From positions 2,480,001 to 2,544,000 of the forward strand of contig NZ_CP103289.1 of the NCBI RefSeq assembly GCF_024757985.1: a DNA stretch of 64,000 bases, given 5' to 3'. The DNA is from Cellulomonas sp. NS3 (GTDB lineage Bacteria > Actinomycetota > Actinomycetes > Actinomycetales > Cellulomonadaceae). A program made the translations under genes and the position numbers. Below the pieces are notes generated by a model that was not told the DNA's origin, made no database searches, and worked only from the letters and a program-made list of their open reading frames with translations. Shown piece by piece: positions 21,263-30,573 of the stretch (positions are counted from its first letter, which is position 1; each line of letters opens with the position of its first letter).

Positions 21263-21392
21263 TCGGCGTCTGAGGGGCCCGGTGTAGCAACGTCCGGCAG
21301 TGTGCGGCTTCAACCCGCGATGAGCGCGAATCGCGTCGGCAGACCGCCGATGCAGGACGATGCATAGCCATGCATCACTCGGTGCCGGGTGC

Positions 21393-22396
21393 TCAGTGCA
21401 CGACCGACCTCGACAGCGACTCCATGCTGCTTCAGCGATCGCGGTGCTCACGTGACCGTAGACATCGGCAGTGATACGGATGTCGGAGTGTCCGAGGAGC
21501 TCGGAGACCGCCTTGGGGTGGACTCCAGACTCCAGCATCGCGGTGGCCGCCGAGTGCCTGAGTGTGTGCACGGTCACATCTGCGAGGCCGGCCTTGCGCG
21601 CCGCTGTTGTCAGCGCCCGCAGGACGTTGCGCGGGTCGAGCGGTGCCCCGGTCTCCGTGGCGAAGACGAATCCGCGTTCGCGCCAGAGGTTGTGGGCGTT
21701 CACTCGCTCGAGGTCCTGGGCAGCGCGGTGCGCGGTGAGGAGCGCGATCATGCCGGAGGTCAACGGCAGGACTCGGCGTGAGTGCGACGTCTTGGGACTG
21801 GTGACGACCAGCTCACCCGAGACGCGCGACAGGGTTCCGCGGATTCGCATCAGCCGGCGGTCGAGATCGACATCGGCCCACGTCAGCGCGAGTGCCTCGC
21901 CCTTGCGCACGCCGGTAGCAGCGATGAGCGTCAGCACCGGAAGGTAGCGTGAGCCCCTTGCCGCCTCGAGCAGGCGCACCACCTCGTCCGGCGACAGGAA
22001 CCGTGCCTCGCGCGACGGAGCCGACGGCGCCTTGATGACTGCGACGGGGTTGCGTCGTACGTGACCGTCACGGACCGCGCCGTCCATGACCAGCCGAAGC
22101 ACCGAGAAGATCCGTTGCGCTGTCGAGTCGGCGAGAGCGTGAACCTGGATCGGCTCCCCCTTTTCGTTGCGACCGGGCTTGGTCCTCCCCCGCAGTTCCA
22201 GGATGAACGCCTCGACGTCCGTGGGCCGGAGGCGGTCGAGGCGTCGAGTGCCCAACGGTGGAGGCACGATGTGCTGCGCGACCAGGTACCCGTAGAGCTC
22301 CTTGGTCGTGGCCTTGCGCGAGCTCGCGGCCAACGTCGTGTCGAGCCACACCTGCGCCCACGCTCCGACGGTCATTCGCGAGTCGGTGATCGGCAC
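21393..22396 (-). pseudogene. tyrosine recombinase/integrase, N-terminally truncated and 3' frameshifted
   Basis: Phage-type integrase. Core-binding domain (TVGAWAQVWLDTTLAASSRKATTKE) and catalytic domain are present with all active residues: R in ATGVRKGEALAL, K in SPKTSHSRR, HxxR in HTLRHSAAT, H in LLGHSDIRIT, Y in DVYGHV. The N-terminal arm-binding domain is missing: the frame upstream of GTG 22396 still reads VRRAAFYGATRASVRRKLDE, a typical linker, but has no start and hits a stop near 22.52 kb. Past the Tyr, one base appears lost near 21427; with it restored the protein ends EAAMESLSRSVVH at 21393, the normal type of end. As written, the frame stays open through the antisense of two tRNAs to 21050. 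It lies next to tRNA-Val(GAC). Confidence 0.75.
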
Positions 22397-22902
22397 CTCG
22401 TCGCGCCGGCGGTCGATCGCCTCGTCGAGCTTTCGCCGGACGCTGGCACGCGTCGCCCCGTAGAAGGCTGCCCGTCGTACTGGTCCAGCCAGTCTCGCCC
22501 CGCGCTGTATAGCTCGTCATCGACGAGAAGCCGAAGGTCAGCCAGTGCCAGCTCCGCCTCGACCTCGGTGTCCCATGGGTCCGGTTCCGGCGGGTTCTCG
22601 TCGCCGCGAAGGTGCTGCTCCAGCTCAATCGCCTCCGCGCGCAGCACGACGCGTCGCATCTCCGCAGCGAAGCGGAGGTACGCAGTCTTCAGGTCCTCGT
22701 AGCGCTTCTCCGCTCTGGCGTGCTCCTGGTCGGCGCGAGCGATGGCGAGTTCGTGCTTGCGTTGCTCGACGGCCAACCGCACCTCGTGCCCGCGGCGCCG
22801 CCACTCCAAGATCCCCTGGCCGGCGATGCCCACTAGAGCGACCGCCACCGCAACGACGCCAGCGATCTGGGCGCCGAGGATCACCGCTTGTGCATCGTCC
22901 AC
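22372..22902 (-). CDS. small membrane protein with cytoplasmic coiled coil
   Basis: Not recognised. 176 residues from GTG 22902 (ATG 22929 is possible). One membrane helix at about 6-30 (ILGAQIAGVVAVAVALVGIAG), then a charged coiled coil (EWRRRGHEVRLAVEQRKHEL and on). The last 33 residues or so are translated out of frame from the integrase linker, so the natural C-terminus was lost at the same junction that truncated the integrase, around 22.48-22.50 kb. Divergent from the 22960 gene. Confidence 0.6.
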   Translation of the reverse strand: MDDAQAVILGAQIAGVVAVAVALVGIAGQGILEWRRRGHEVRLAVEQRKHELAIARADQEHARAEKRYEDLKTAYLRFAAEMRRVVLRAEAIELEQHLRGDENPPEPDPWDTEVEAELALADLRLLVDDELYSAGRDWLDQYDGQPSTGRRVPASGESSTRRSTAGATRCRSPTRE

Positions 22903-22959
22903 GCCGACATCTTGTCGCGACGAAGCCATGTCGGGGCATCTTGGTTGGATGCTGGGTCG

Positions 22960-24486
22960 GTGGGTCAACGACAGACAAGCGTCCGCATCTCGCCCGACGC
23001 GCTCAACGCCCTTGAGTCGCTCGCAGCTGCGCGGGGTGCGAGCCGGGAGCAGTGCGTCAGAGACCTCCTCGATCAGTACATCTGTGCGCAAGCATCCAGG
23101 CCCTCGGAGCAGAGGCTCACCCACATCTCTACGGTGCTGCGGTTCCCGCCGGCACCGGCGATCCCGGGTGCGTCGGACGGCCGCGTGCGCCTTGCCGTCC
23201 GACTGGATGACGGAGTCGCCACCTGGGCGGGCTCGTTCGCTTTGCGTCTTCCTGGGCAGGGCGCCGCGCGAGGTCCTCGCGACTACTCACCCCGTCCGTT
23301 GACCGACGCGCTGACGACAGCCATCGCGACGACGGTTCCGTTCGTTGATGGTGGGCTTGAAGGCTTGCCGCAAGTCGTTGAGCAGAGGGTTGCCCTGGGC
23401 CTGTGGAGGCTGACAGTCGCCGCGACCCTCACGGCCGCTGAGCAGCACGTCATCTATGGCGGCCGGGACGCGGCCACGGTGCTGAGCGACGAGCACGTCG
23501 CCTGGCACGGGACCTGGCGCCTTGACGTCATGCGCCACCTGGCGCGCCTGCTGCTCACGGGTCCGGACGCATCCGCCAACCTCCAGATGTTGCGGGACCA
23601 GACCGACGCCGAGTTCGTGCGACACCGATACGACCTCGAGCGCACCGACGACTTCGATCACCCGTGGCTTCGTCGAGCGCCGCTGCCCGCGAGCGATGCT
23701 TCCGGCCGCGGAGGCGCAGCGGTATGGCGTGCCGAGCGGAAGCTCGGTCTCTCCGATATCGCACGGTGGCTTACGACACCGGGCCCGCCCTCAACCCTTC
23801 ACGTGAGGCCTCCGGGCTGGGACTTGTGCCCGCCGGCCGGCTGGGAGCCTCATCGAGGCTCGCACGGGATGCGCCCGACCGAGGTCGAGGTCCATCTCGT
23901 ACGTACGGGTCGCGTGCTGCGGATCACGCACGGCTCGCGGTGGGCGCTCTGGCCGTTCGCCGACGTCGACAAGCCGGTACCAGCGTTTGACGCCGTCATC
24001 GCCGGGGCGATGACCCTGCAGCCAACCGATGTCGTCGAGCTGGCGCTGATGCCGACGAAGGAGACTCGGATGCCACGAGTCCCTGCAGGCCTGGCACTCG
24101 ACTGGGGCTTCATCTCAGAACTGGAGCACGATCGCCTCGTCGCGGACGCCGCGCAACGACGGCGTGCTGCCTTGAACCGTACCCGACGTGGCCGCTCCGG
24201 AAGCCGGCTGTCGTCGAGCAACTGGCGGGCCCTTGAGACCGCAGTCGATGACCCGGGGCGCTTCACCCGACTCGCAAGGCGGCTCAACATCAAGGGCATC
24301 TTCGTGCCCTGCGTGAAGTGGAGGGTCGGTTCCGTCGCGGAAGCTCTCGAGGCCGGTGCTACGGAGAGCCAACTCCGGTGGCTCGTGGGCACCATGCGTG
24401 AGGTCCGCACTCTTGAGCTGGAGGTGAGCATGCAGCAGGCCTGGCACGAGGGCTTCCGGGCGGCCCGAGCGGTCCCGCCCATCTGA
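22960..24486 (+). CDS. unknown protein with N-terminal ribbon-helix-helix-like segment
   Basis: Not recognised beyond its N-terminus. 508 residues if GTG 22960 is the start (the frame opens at 22888). Residues 6-40 (TSVRISPDALNALESLAAAR, then REQCVRDLLDQY) look like a CopG/ribbon-helix-helix DNA-binding unit. The remaining 450 residues are globular, without membrane spans or known motifs that I can see, and rich in Trp/Arg. Third codon positions are GC-rich like the core. Lies in the presumed integrated region. Confidence 0.7.
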   Translation: MGQRQTSVRISPDALNALESLAAARGASREQCVRDLLDQYICAQASRPSEQRLTHISTVLRFPPAPAIPGASDGRVRLAVRLDDGVATWAGSFALRLPGQGAARGPRDYSPRPLTDALTTAIATTVPFVDGGLEGLPQVVEQRVALGLWRLTVAATLTAAEQHVIYGGRDAATVLSDEHVAWHGTWRLDVMRHLARLLLTGPDASANLQMLRDQTDAEFVRHRYDLERTDDFDHPWLRRAPLPASDASGRGGAAVWRAERKLGLSDIARWLTTPGPPSTLHVRPPGWDLCPPAGWEPHRGSHGMRPTEVEVHLVRTGRVLRITHGSRWALWPFADVDKPVPAFDAVIAGAMTLQPTDVVELALMPTKETRMPRVPAGLALDWGFISELEHDRLVADAAQRRRAALNRTRRGRSGSRLSSSNWRALETAVDDPGRFTRLARRLNIKGIFVPCVKWRVGSVAEALEAGATESQLRWLVGTMREVRTLELEVSMQQAWHEGFRAARAVPPI

Positions 24487-24607
24487 GTGCCTGCGCCGTG
24501 TGACATCAACCGTAGTCGAACCATTCGCTCCGTGCTCGAACCTCGAAGTACAGCAACTCATCGAGTACACGGAGGTAGCGGCAGTGAACAGCAGCGAGCA
24601 CGGAGAT

Positions 24608-24802
24608 CTACGCGATGACGTGGCCGACGATCATCCCAGAGGGACCGACCGCTCGACCGGTCGCCTGCGACGAGGTGTCGCCAGACGCCGTCGGTGCGCG
24701 GAGCACGACATAGACGCCGTCTTCGACGGCGACTGCTTCCGGTGCATCGTGGACAACGGCATCGTTGGCGGGGCAGTCCGGGAATGAGTCTCGGTGAAGC
24801 AC
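24608..24802 (-). CDS. small hypothetical protein
   Basis: 64 residues from GTG 24802; balanced composition (DAVVHDAPEAVAVEDGVYVV). Lies 14 bp downstream of the frameshifted gene at 24817-25250 and in the same direction. No recognisable motif and a weak ribosome site, so it may not be a gene. Confidence 0.35.
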   Translation of the reverse strand: MLHRDSFPDCPANDAVVHDAPEAVAVEDGVYVVLRAPTASGDTSSQATGRAVGPSGMIVGHVIA

Positions 24803-24816
24803 GTTCGAGTCCGAGC

Positions 24817-25250
24817 TTACCGCTCGTCGGGGTGTCCTGCGTCCCGGAAGAGCCCGGTGGGTGGGGTGGCGACCGGCAGGGCGAGTGGGATCGTGTGCCC
24901 GCCGAGCGCCTCCTCCTGGCAGGCATGGAAAGGCCGGGTGGTGCTAGTCAGTACGGCCATCATCGGGTCGAAGTAGTCCGCGAACCACACGGCGGGGCCG
25001 GAGGGGCCTTCGTGGCGCAGGTGCTCCCAGGCGCGCCAGCAGGCTTCGAGGCGCGCACCGCCGCGATGGCGGCCGACAGGCCGTGCTCCGTGTCGTCGAC
25101 CGCGTCCTCGAGCTGGCTGGTCGCGCGCTCGTGCGCCCGGATCGCCGCCACGTGTGCGGCGCGGGCCGCCTTGACCTCGGGCGGCTCGTGGGCAGCCGCG
25201 GCGCGCTCTTCTGTCGGCAGTGTGGGGTCGAGCAGGCGTCCGTCGCTCAT
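24817..25250 (-). pseudogene. frameshifted small helical protein
   Basis: Not recognised. ATG 25250 has GGAG seven bases upstream. The first frame reads MSDGRLLDPTLPTEER through a helical heptad-like region (ATSQLEDAVDDTEHGLSAAIAA) to about 25050; the second frame, one base off, continues LEACWRAWEHLRHEGPSG and FADYFDPMMAVLTSTTRPFH to a stop at 24817. Both parts look protein-like, and joining them gives about 144 residues. One base is missing within GTGCGCGCCTCGAAG. Confidence 0.55.
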
Positions 25251-25630
25251 CGCTCGCTCCGGGCGCCGGTACTGGTCGTCGACGATGGCGACGTACGTGC
25301 CGCGCTGGCTGACCCGCCATCCGAAGCTCGCTCGGCCGCCACCTTCGCACCCGCGGCCCTCGCCGACTACTACGGACTCCCGGCCGACGCCCGCGCCGCA
25401 CTTCCAACGGCCGAGTAGCTCCGGGCCCTCTTCGACGACGAATCGATCCGGACGCAGCCGACTCGCGCTAGGCCGAGGTAGTTGACTCAGCGCCACCGCC
25501 TTGCACTTAAGTGCAGTCGCGGACCCAATCATCGTGCCCAATCGGCCACATCTGGCGCTGCTCCTGGACCCGTGAACACCCGTGTGTGACGCTGGTGGCT
25601 ACTCCGCCAAGGTCCAACCATGGAGTTGCC
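25251..25630. other. region with a possible gene remnant and a small palindrome
   Basis: On the plus strand, 25325-25418 reads AATFAPAALADYYGLPADAR to a stop and may be the 3' remnant of a lost gene. A 14-bp palindrome TGCACTTAAGTGCA sits at 25502-25515. It resembles the right half of the palindromic site at 57275-57300. No intact gene seen. Confidence 0.35.
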
Positions 25631-25877
25631 GTGACATTCCTCAGTGGAAACGAACGGAAGTCCATCCTTTTTGTCACACTGTCGCTGATCGTCGCCGTCG
25701 CCTGCTTTGGCGGTCTGCAATCTACCGGCGCGATCGAAAACGCCAGCGTGAAACTCGGGGGGCGCATTCGTTGGATTTGTCGTCACAATCTTAATCCTCA
25801 GACGACTGTGGACCGACGATAGCGTCCAAAAGAGGCAGCAGCCGAGCGCAGCGATTTTCTATTTCACGACGTGGTGA
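25631..25877 (+). pseudogene. small two-span membrane protein broken by a G-run frameshift
   Basis: Starts GTG 25631 (VTFLSGNERKSILFVTLSLI). A first membrane helix ILFVTLSLIVAVACFGGL is followed by a run of six G at 25756-25761. With one G skipped the frame continues GGAFVGFVVTILILRRLW (second helix) and ends KRQQPSAAIFYFTTW at 25877; without it the frame stops after a nonsense tail at 25822. The run length fits either decay, phase variation or a sequencing error. The stretch is visibly AT-richer than its surroundings. Confidence 0.55.
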
Positions 25878-25983
25878 AGATCTTGGACTTACGAGAACGA
25901 AAGCCCGACGGCTCCGGGCCCGCCCTGCTCAGCAACGCGTGCCAGGTTCAAAGACTACGCGAGAAAGAGATCATCAGCTTTCC

Positions 25984-26382
25984 CTATGCATCTTTGAGCA
26001 AGATCGATCGATGAACGAGCCCTACCCATCCTGACTCGTTGCGGCCGACCCCAGGGGAGGCACATAAGGGACGGTCCTGGACACATTCTCTCGACCGCAT
26101 ATCAGCTCGACGTCTCGTTAGGTTCTTGAGCAGGTAACACAGCCACCGGTCCCGGCGCTCTTCGATGGGTGTATCTGACGCGTCGGGATACAGGACTCGA
26201 TCGGCCGCAATTAGCAGGCGGTCATCCTGAAGCACTGCGATGTCAAGTTCCATCGATGCGCTTCGTATGTCGCGTTCAGTCGCAACGATGGCTGCGCGCT
26301 TCGACGCTCGGTGCACCGCGACCGCGATTGCGACGGTCCCCACCAAGGTGGCTACCTCAAGCATCAAACTCGCCGTCTCCAT
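25984..26382 (-). CDS. small membrane-anchored hypothetical protein
   Basis: Not recognised. 132 residues from ATG 26382 with GGAGGAAGG upstream. One membrane helix near the N-terminus (LMLEVATLVGTVAIAVAV), then a helical cytoplasmic part (DIRSASMELDIAVLQDDR, and RDRWLCYLLKNLTRRRADMR). The last 30 residues look atypical and may follow another frameshift. AT-richer than the core. Confidence 0.6.
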   Translation of the reverse strand: METASLMLEVATLVGTVAIAVAVHRASKRAAIVATERDIRSASMELDIAVLQDDRLLIAADRVLYPDASDTPIEERRDRWLCYLLKNLTRRRADMRSRECVQDRPLCASPGVGRNESGWVGLVHRSILLKDA

Positions 26383-26891
26383 GGCCCTTCCTCCCCGCCC
26401 AGGTCGTCCGCCGCGAGTTTTCCCTGTACCCGCGCACGAACGCGGCTCTGCCGCCTGCCCACAGCAGACTGAGCAGCTGGGGGTCCTCGTGATACGCAGC
26501 CACAGCGGGTCTGAGATGTGCATGCGTTCGCGCATGGCGCCCGAGACGGGTGGAGCGTGCCAACGTGCTGCGGTCCCTGTCCGCCGACCGCTCAGCGTCC
26601 CGCTCGAAGGTGGGACGCGACTCCGCGCGCGCTGGCTCCTTCTGCTCCTGGAGGCTCAAGTTCGAAGGCGACACCCGGGGTGCCTTGCGCGGGAGCCGTC
26701 GCGGACGTCTCGGTTAGCGTCCGACTCCAGGACTACGTCCGCGCTGCTGGTCGCGGCGGCGCTGCTCCGCCCGCAGGAGCCTCACACCGAGCGACGACCG
26801 GTCGATCGCGAACGGCTGCCATCGGCTTCTAGCCGCGCGATGGTGAGATCGAGGGTCTCGGGCGTCGCACCGGGTCGTTTGCCCGGCGCGG
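26383..26891. other. intergenic/remnant region between the membrane protein and the AraC regulator
   Basis: No convincing gene. A minus-strand open frame of 105 codons (26357-26674) contains a plausible stretch HEDPQLLSLLWAGGRAAFVR that overlaps the start of the downstream gene, but its N-terminal half is Arg-rich like non-coding translations. Another minus-strand scrap (TPETLDLTIARLEADGS near 26.85 kb) may be the end of a lost gene. Confidence 0.35.
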
Positions 26892-27866
26892 TCAGGCGTC
26901 GGCAGACCCGGAGAGTGCGATACGGCGCCAGTCCCGCGGGGTGATCCCGTAGGTCGCCTTGAAGCGACGCGTGAAGTGCGCAGGGTCGCGGAATCCCCAG
27001 CGGCGGGCGATCGACGCGATCGGAACCATCACGTTCGAGGCTCGGGCGAGCTCTTCGTGCGCGCCGACCAGGCGTCGGCGGATGATCCACTGCTCCAGAC
27101 TGAAGTCCGCTGAAGCACAGACTCTGAAGAGATGCCGCTCGGAGATGTTGTGCGCCCGTGCGACCGTGGCAGGAGTCAGGTCCGGTTCGCGCAGGTGCTG
27201 CTGAACGTACGCCCGAACCTGGACGAGCAGCGTCGCCGCCATCGTGCTCCGTTCGAACCGGACGTCATGCGCGGCGGACGCGAGCAGAGCACGCAGCAGT
27301 TCCACCGAGGCACTGGCGACCCCGGCGGCGGCCGGGTCGGCCGTGACCGCGTCGGTGTTGTGCGCCAACCCGAGAAGGTGCCGTTGGAACAGGCCGTACA
27401 GCGGGCTGGTCCTGAGCTGGCGGGAGGCGGTGCGGACGACGTGCGCCGGCAGCCCGACCTGCTCAGCAGGTACCGAGATGCAGAACGCCGAGCCCAGTCC
27501 CCGCCACGCGTAGTCGTACGGCTTCGTCAGGTCGACGCAGATCAGACCACCGATGCCCGCGCGAGCGTCGGGGTCGGTGTCGTCGTAGTTGATCAGAGAC
27601 TGACCCGCCTCTTGGACGGCGATGGCCACCCGACCGTCCGGGTCGACCCGGAGGTGACGGCTCTCCCGGGTCATCCGCATCCCGGAGGCCTCGTTGCGCC
27701 ACACGTCCAGGTCGCCCAGCCGCCACGCCTCGATACGCGTGAAGACGCGCTCCGGAGCGTCGTCGTAGCGGACCTCGCACGGAGCGGTGGTGCCCTCCAA
27801 CGCGGCCGAGATCGCCGGCAGCCGTTCCATGGACGCGACGGTCCGGGTGTCCAGCAGCACCACCAT
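26892..27866 (-). CDS. AraC family transcriptional regulator
   Basis: 324 residues. The N-terminal part resembles the AraC-binding-like domain seen with C-terminal HTH_18; the C-terminal 100 residues hold the double helix-turn-helix (TPATVARAHNISERHLFRVC and SIARRWGFRDPAHFTRRFKA, then YGITPRDWRR). Transcribed away from the three alpha/beta hydrolase genes at 28101-30539 with a 234-bp gap, so it is the likely regulator of that set. Confidence 0.88.
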   Translation of the reverse strand: MVVLLDTRTVASMERLPAISAALEGTTAPCEVRYDDAPERVFTRIEAWRLGDLDVWRNEASGMRMTRESRHLRVDPDGRVAIAVQEAGQSLINYDDTDPDARAGIGGLICVDLTKPYDYAWRGLGSAFCISVPAEQVGLPAHVVRTASRQLRTSPLYGLFQRHLLGLAHNTDAVTADPAAAGVASASVELLRALLASAAHDVRFERSTMAATLLVQVRAYVQQHLREPDLTPATVARAHNISERHLFRVCASADFSLEQWIIRRRLVGAHEELARASNVMVPIASIARRWGFRDPAHFTRRFKATYGITPRDWRRIALSGSADA

Positions 27867-28100
27867 GCCGCCCGCCCCTTTCCTTCGAGGCCCGCGTGGA
27901 TCGCGCAGCCGTGGGCATCTTCGCGCGTCGCGGGAGTGAGCCGCCCCGCTGGCTTGACTGTGGCTGCCAACGGCAGGTCTGTCGCTGACCTGCGCGCGTC
28001 AGAAGCTCCCCGCGAGACCAGTGTGGACCCCGTCGAGGCCCGACCGGAACCGGGCCGACGCAAGCTCCGCCGGCCACACCACACCGCCCCGGGAGCAGTC

Positions 28101-28826
28101 ATGTCCACGACCTCCACACCCACGATCGTGCTCGTCCACGGCGCCTTCGCCGATGCCGGAAGCTGGGCACCCACCACCGCGCTCCTCATCGAAGCGGGCA
28201 CGGAAGTCACCGCGATCGCCAACCCCCTGCGTGGACTGCACTGCGACGCCGCGTACGTCGCCAGCGTGATCAACCAGATCCCCGGACCGGTCCTCGCCGT
28301 CGGCCACGCGTACGGCGGTTCCGTGATCACCCATGCCTGCGCCGCGACGCCCAGCGTCGTCGGTCTCGTCTACGTCGCTGCCTTCGCTCCTGACGAGGGC
28401 GAAAGGCTCATCGACGCCGTCGGCAGCTCGCACGACAGCGTCCTGACCGCAGCGCTCGTGCGAACCGAGTACCCAACCGGGGGCGGTGACGCGACGGCTG
28501 CCGAGGTGGTGATCGACCCCGAACGCTTTCATGCCGTGTTCGCCGCCGACCTGCCTCCGTTTCAGTCGGACGTGTTCGGCCACTCACAGCGTCCGGTCGC
28601 CGTTCAGTCCTTCACCGAGGAGACCGGAACGCCGGCGTGGAGGACTCTCCCCGTCTGGGCGGCGGTCCCCACCGCCGACGCCGCCGCGGGCAGCGACCTC
28701 GTCCTGTCCATGGCCCAACGCGCCGGCGCGACCATCACGGAGATCGACGGATCCCACGCCATCTCAATCTCCCAACCGGAGGCCGTCGCGGAGGTCATCC
28801 TCAGCGCCCACCGAGCAGTGAGCTGA
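28101..28826 (+). CDS. alpha/beta hydrolase-fold protein lacking the nucleophile Ser
   Basis: 241 residues from ATG 28101. The fold is clear: [18 protein letters not shown] oxyanion region and the nucleophile elbow at about residues 71-77. The elbow reads VGHAYGGSV: codon GCG (Ala) stands where GHSxGG has the catalytic Ser. The acid and the C-terminal His ([13 protein letters not shown]) remain. Either a pseudoenzyme or an enzyme of changed chemistry. First of three consecutive hydrolase genes behind the AraC gene. Confidence 0.85.
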   Translation: MSTTSTPTIVLVHGAFADAGSWAPTTALLIEAGTEVTAIANPLRGLHCDAAYVASVINQIPGPVLAVGHAYGGSVITHACAATPSVVGLVYVAAFAPDEGERLIDAVGSSHDSVLTAALVRTEYPTGGGDATAAEVVIDPERFHAVFAADLPPFQSDVFGHSQRPVAVQSFTEETGTPAWRTLPVWAAVPTADAAAGSDLVLSMAQRAGATITEIDGSHAISISQPEAVAEVILSAHRAVS

Positions 28827-28876
28827 CCCACTCCGCAAACGCGGAGCGAACCACGATTCACACTCAGGAGGTGCTC

Positions 28877-29710
28877 ATGCCTTACGTCATCGCCGATGAC
28901 GGCGCGCAGATCTTCTACAAGGACTGGGGAGCCGACGGCACGCCGGTGCTACTCAGCCACGGCTGGCCGCTCAACGCGGACGCGTGGGACGCCGCAGCGC
29001 TGTTCCTCGCCGAGCACGGCCACCGGGTGATCGCCCACGACCGGCGCGGGCACGGCCGCTCCAGCCAGACCTGGGCCGGCAACGACATGGACACCTACGC
29101 CGACGACCTTGCCCGTCTGATCGACCACCTCGACCTGACAGACATCACCCTCGTCGGCCACTCGACCGGCGGCGGTGAAGCCGTGCACTACATCGGCCGG
29201 CACGGCACCGCGCGCGTGGCCGGACTCGTCCTCGTCTCGGCGGTGCCGCCCCTCATGCTCGACGGCGCGGACAACCCCGGCGGGCTTCCTCTCGGGGTGT
29301 TCGACCAGATCCGGGCGGGCGAGAACGCCGACCGCTCCCAGCTGTACCGGGACCTGGCCGACGGGCCGTTCTTCGGTCACAACCGCAACGGCGACGTCTC
29401 GCAGGGCGTCCGCGACACGTTCTGGCTCCAGTCCATGGCCAGCGGCCACCGTGGCGCCTACGAGTGCATCGCGGCGTTCTCGGCCACCGACTTCCGTCCG
29501 GACCTGGAGAAGGTCGACGTCCCGACCCTCGTGATCCACGGCTCAGACGACCAGATCGTGCCCTTTGACGTCGGCGGCAAGCGATCCGCCGCGGCGATCG
29601 TCGGCGCGACCCTGACCATCTACGAGGGCGGGGCACACGGCCTGCCCGACACCGAGCGCGACCGCCTGCACACCGACCTGCTCACCTTCATCGACTCACT
29701 GACCGCCTGA
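28877..29710 (+). CDS. alpha/beta hydrolase, non-heme chloroperoxidase-like
   Basis: 277 residues from ATG 28877 with GGAGG upstream. [21 protein letters not shown], the nucleophile [17 protein letters not shown], the acid in [11 protein letters not shown], and His in [13 protein letters not shown]. These are the signature of cofactor-free haloperoxidase/arylesterase proteins. 50 bp after the first hydrolase and 16 bp before the next. Confidence 0.9.
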   Translation: MPYVIADDGAQIFYKDWGADGTPVLLSHGWPLNADAWDAAALFLAEHGHRVIAHDRRGHGRSSQTWAGNDMDTYADDLARLIDHLDLTDITLVGHSTGGGEAVHYIGRHGTARVAGLVLVSAVPPLMLDGADNPGGLPLGVFDQIRAGENADRSQLYRDLADGPFFGHNRNGDVSQGVRDTFWLQSMASGHRGAYECIAAFSATDFRPDLEKVDVPTLVIHGSDDQIVPFDVGGKRSAAAIVGATLTIYEGGAHGLPDTERDRLHTDLLTFIDSLTA

Positions 29711-29726
29711 GAGAAAGGAACCGATC

Positions 29727-30539
29727 ATGACCACCATCGTGCTCGTGCACGGCCTATGGATGACGCCCCGCAGCTGGCGCGGCTGGAAGGACCGCTACGA
29801 GGCCGCAGGCCACACCGTCCTCACGCCCGCCTACCCCGGATTCGAGATCGAGGTCGAGGCGCTGCGCGAGAACCCTGAGGTCATCGCCAAGATCACGGTG
29901 CCCGAGACCGTCGACCACCTCGCCGCGCAGATCACGGCGCTCCCCGAACCGCCGATCATCATGGGCCACTCCTTCGGCGGCACCCTGACCCAGCTCCTCC
30001 TCGCGCGCGGTCTGGGCTCGGCGGCCGTCGTCGTGGACTCCGCACCGACCGAGGGCGTCCGCGTCACCCCGCTGTCGCAGGCCAGGTCGCTGTTCCCGGC
30101 GCTGAAGAACCCCGCGAACTTCCACCGAGCCGTGGGGTTCACACCGGAGGAGTTCCACTACGCGTTCGCGAACACGCTCTCGCGCGAGGAGTCCGACGCG
30201 GTCTGGCGGGAGTTCGCCATCCCCGCGCCAGGCAACTGGGTGTGGGCCTACGGCCTGATCGCGAACTTCAAGCCGGGCAAGCAGGAGACCTGGGTGGACT
30301 ACGACGCCGATCGCGCGCCGCTGCTGTTCATCGGCGGCGAGAAGGACCACATCATGCCGCCGTCGGTGAACAAGTCCAACGCCAAGCACTACGCCAAGTC
30401 CCCCGCCCTCACCGAGTACCACGAGTTCCCCGGCCGCTCGCACTGGATCTGCGCCGAGCCCGGCTGGGAAGAGGTCGCGGACTACGCCCTAGCCTGGGCG
30501 CTCGAGCACGCCCGCACAGCCCCGATCCCCGCCCCGTAG
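29727..30539 (+). CDS. alpha/beta hydrolase
   Basis: 270 residues from ATG 29727 with AAAGGA upstream. TIVLVHGLWMTPRSWRGW, nucleophile in IIMGHSFGGTLTQLL, acid in FIGGEKDHIMPP, and His in FPGRSHWICAEPGWEEV. All triad residues are present. Substrate unknown. Last gene of the hydrolase set; followed by a hexamer repeat and an inverted repeat. Confidence 0.9.
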   Translation: MTTIVLVHGLWMTPRSWRGWKDRYEAAGHTVLTPAYPGFEIEVEALRENPEVIAKITVPETVDHLAAQITALPEPPIIMGHSFGGTLTQLLLARGLGSAAVVVDSAPTEGVRVTPLSQARSLFPALKNPANFHRAVGFTPEEFHYAFANTLSREESDAVWREFAIPAPGNWVWAYGLIANFKPGKQETWVDYDADRAPLLFIGGEKDHIMPPSVNKSNAKHYAKSPALTEYHEFPGRSHWICAEPGWEEVADYALAWALEHARTAPIPAP

Positions 30540-30544
30540 ACCCG

Positions 30545-30568
30545 GATCCAGATCCAGATCCAGATCCA
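30545..30568. repeat. GATCCA hexamer repeated four times
   Basis: Four perfect tandem GATCCA units directly after the hydrolase stop codon (30537-30539). Translation into any frame does not extend a gene, so it is non-coding here. Confidence 0.9.
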
Positions 30569-30573
30569 CTGTC

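Noticed and set aside
20881-21371. Minus- and plus-strand frames over the tRNA trio
   Set aside because: Typical spurious products of tRNA arrays (GRYWDRTSDL, VEHHLAKVRVAGSNPVV).
21050-21392. C-terminal extension of the integrase frame across tRNA-Val and tRNA-Cys (reads GDTGIEPVTSSV)
   Set aside because: This peptide is the well-known antisense translation of tRNA genes and not protein; the natural integrase end is at 21393 after one base shift.
26240-26944. Plus-strand frame of 234 codons between the membrane protein and AraC
   Set aside because: No ribosome site, random composition, opposite to better frames.
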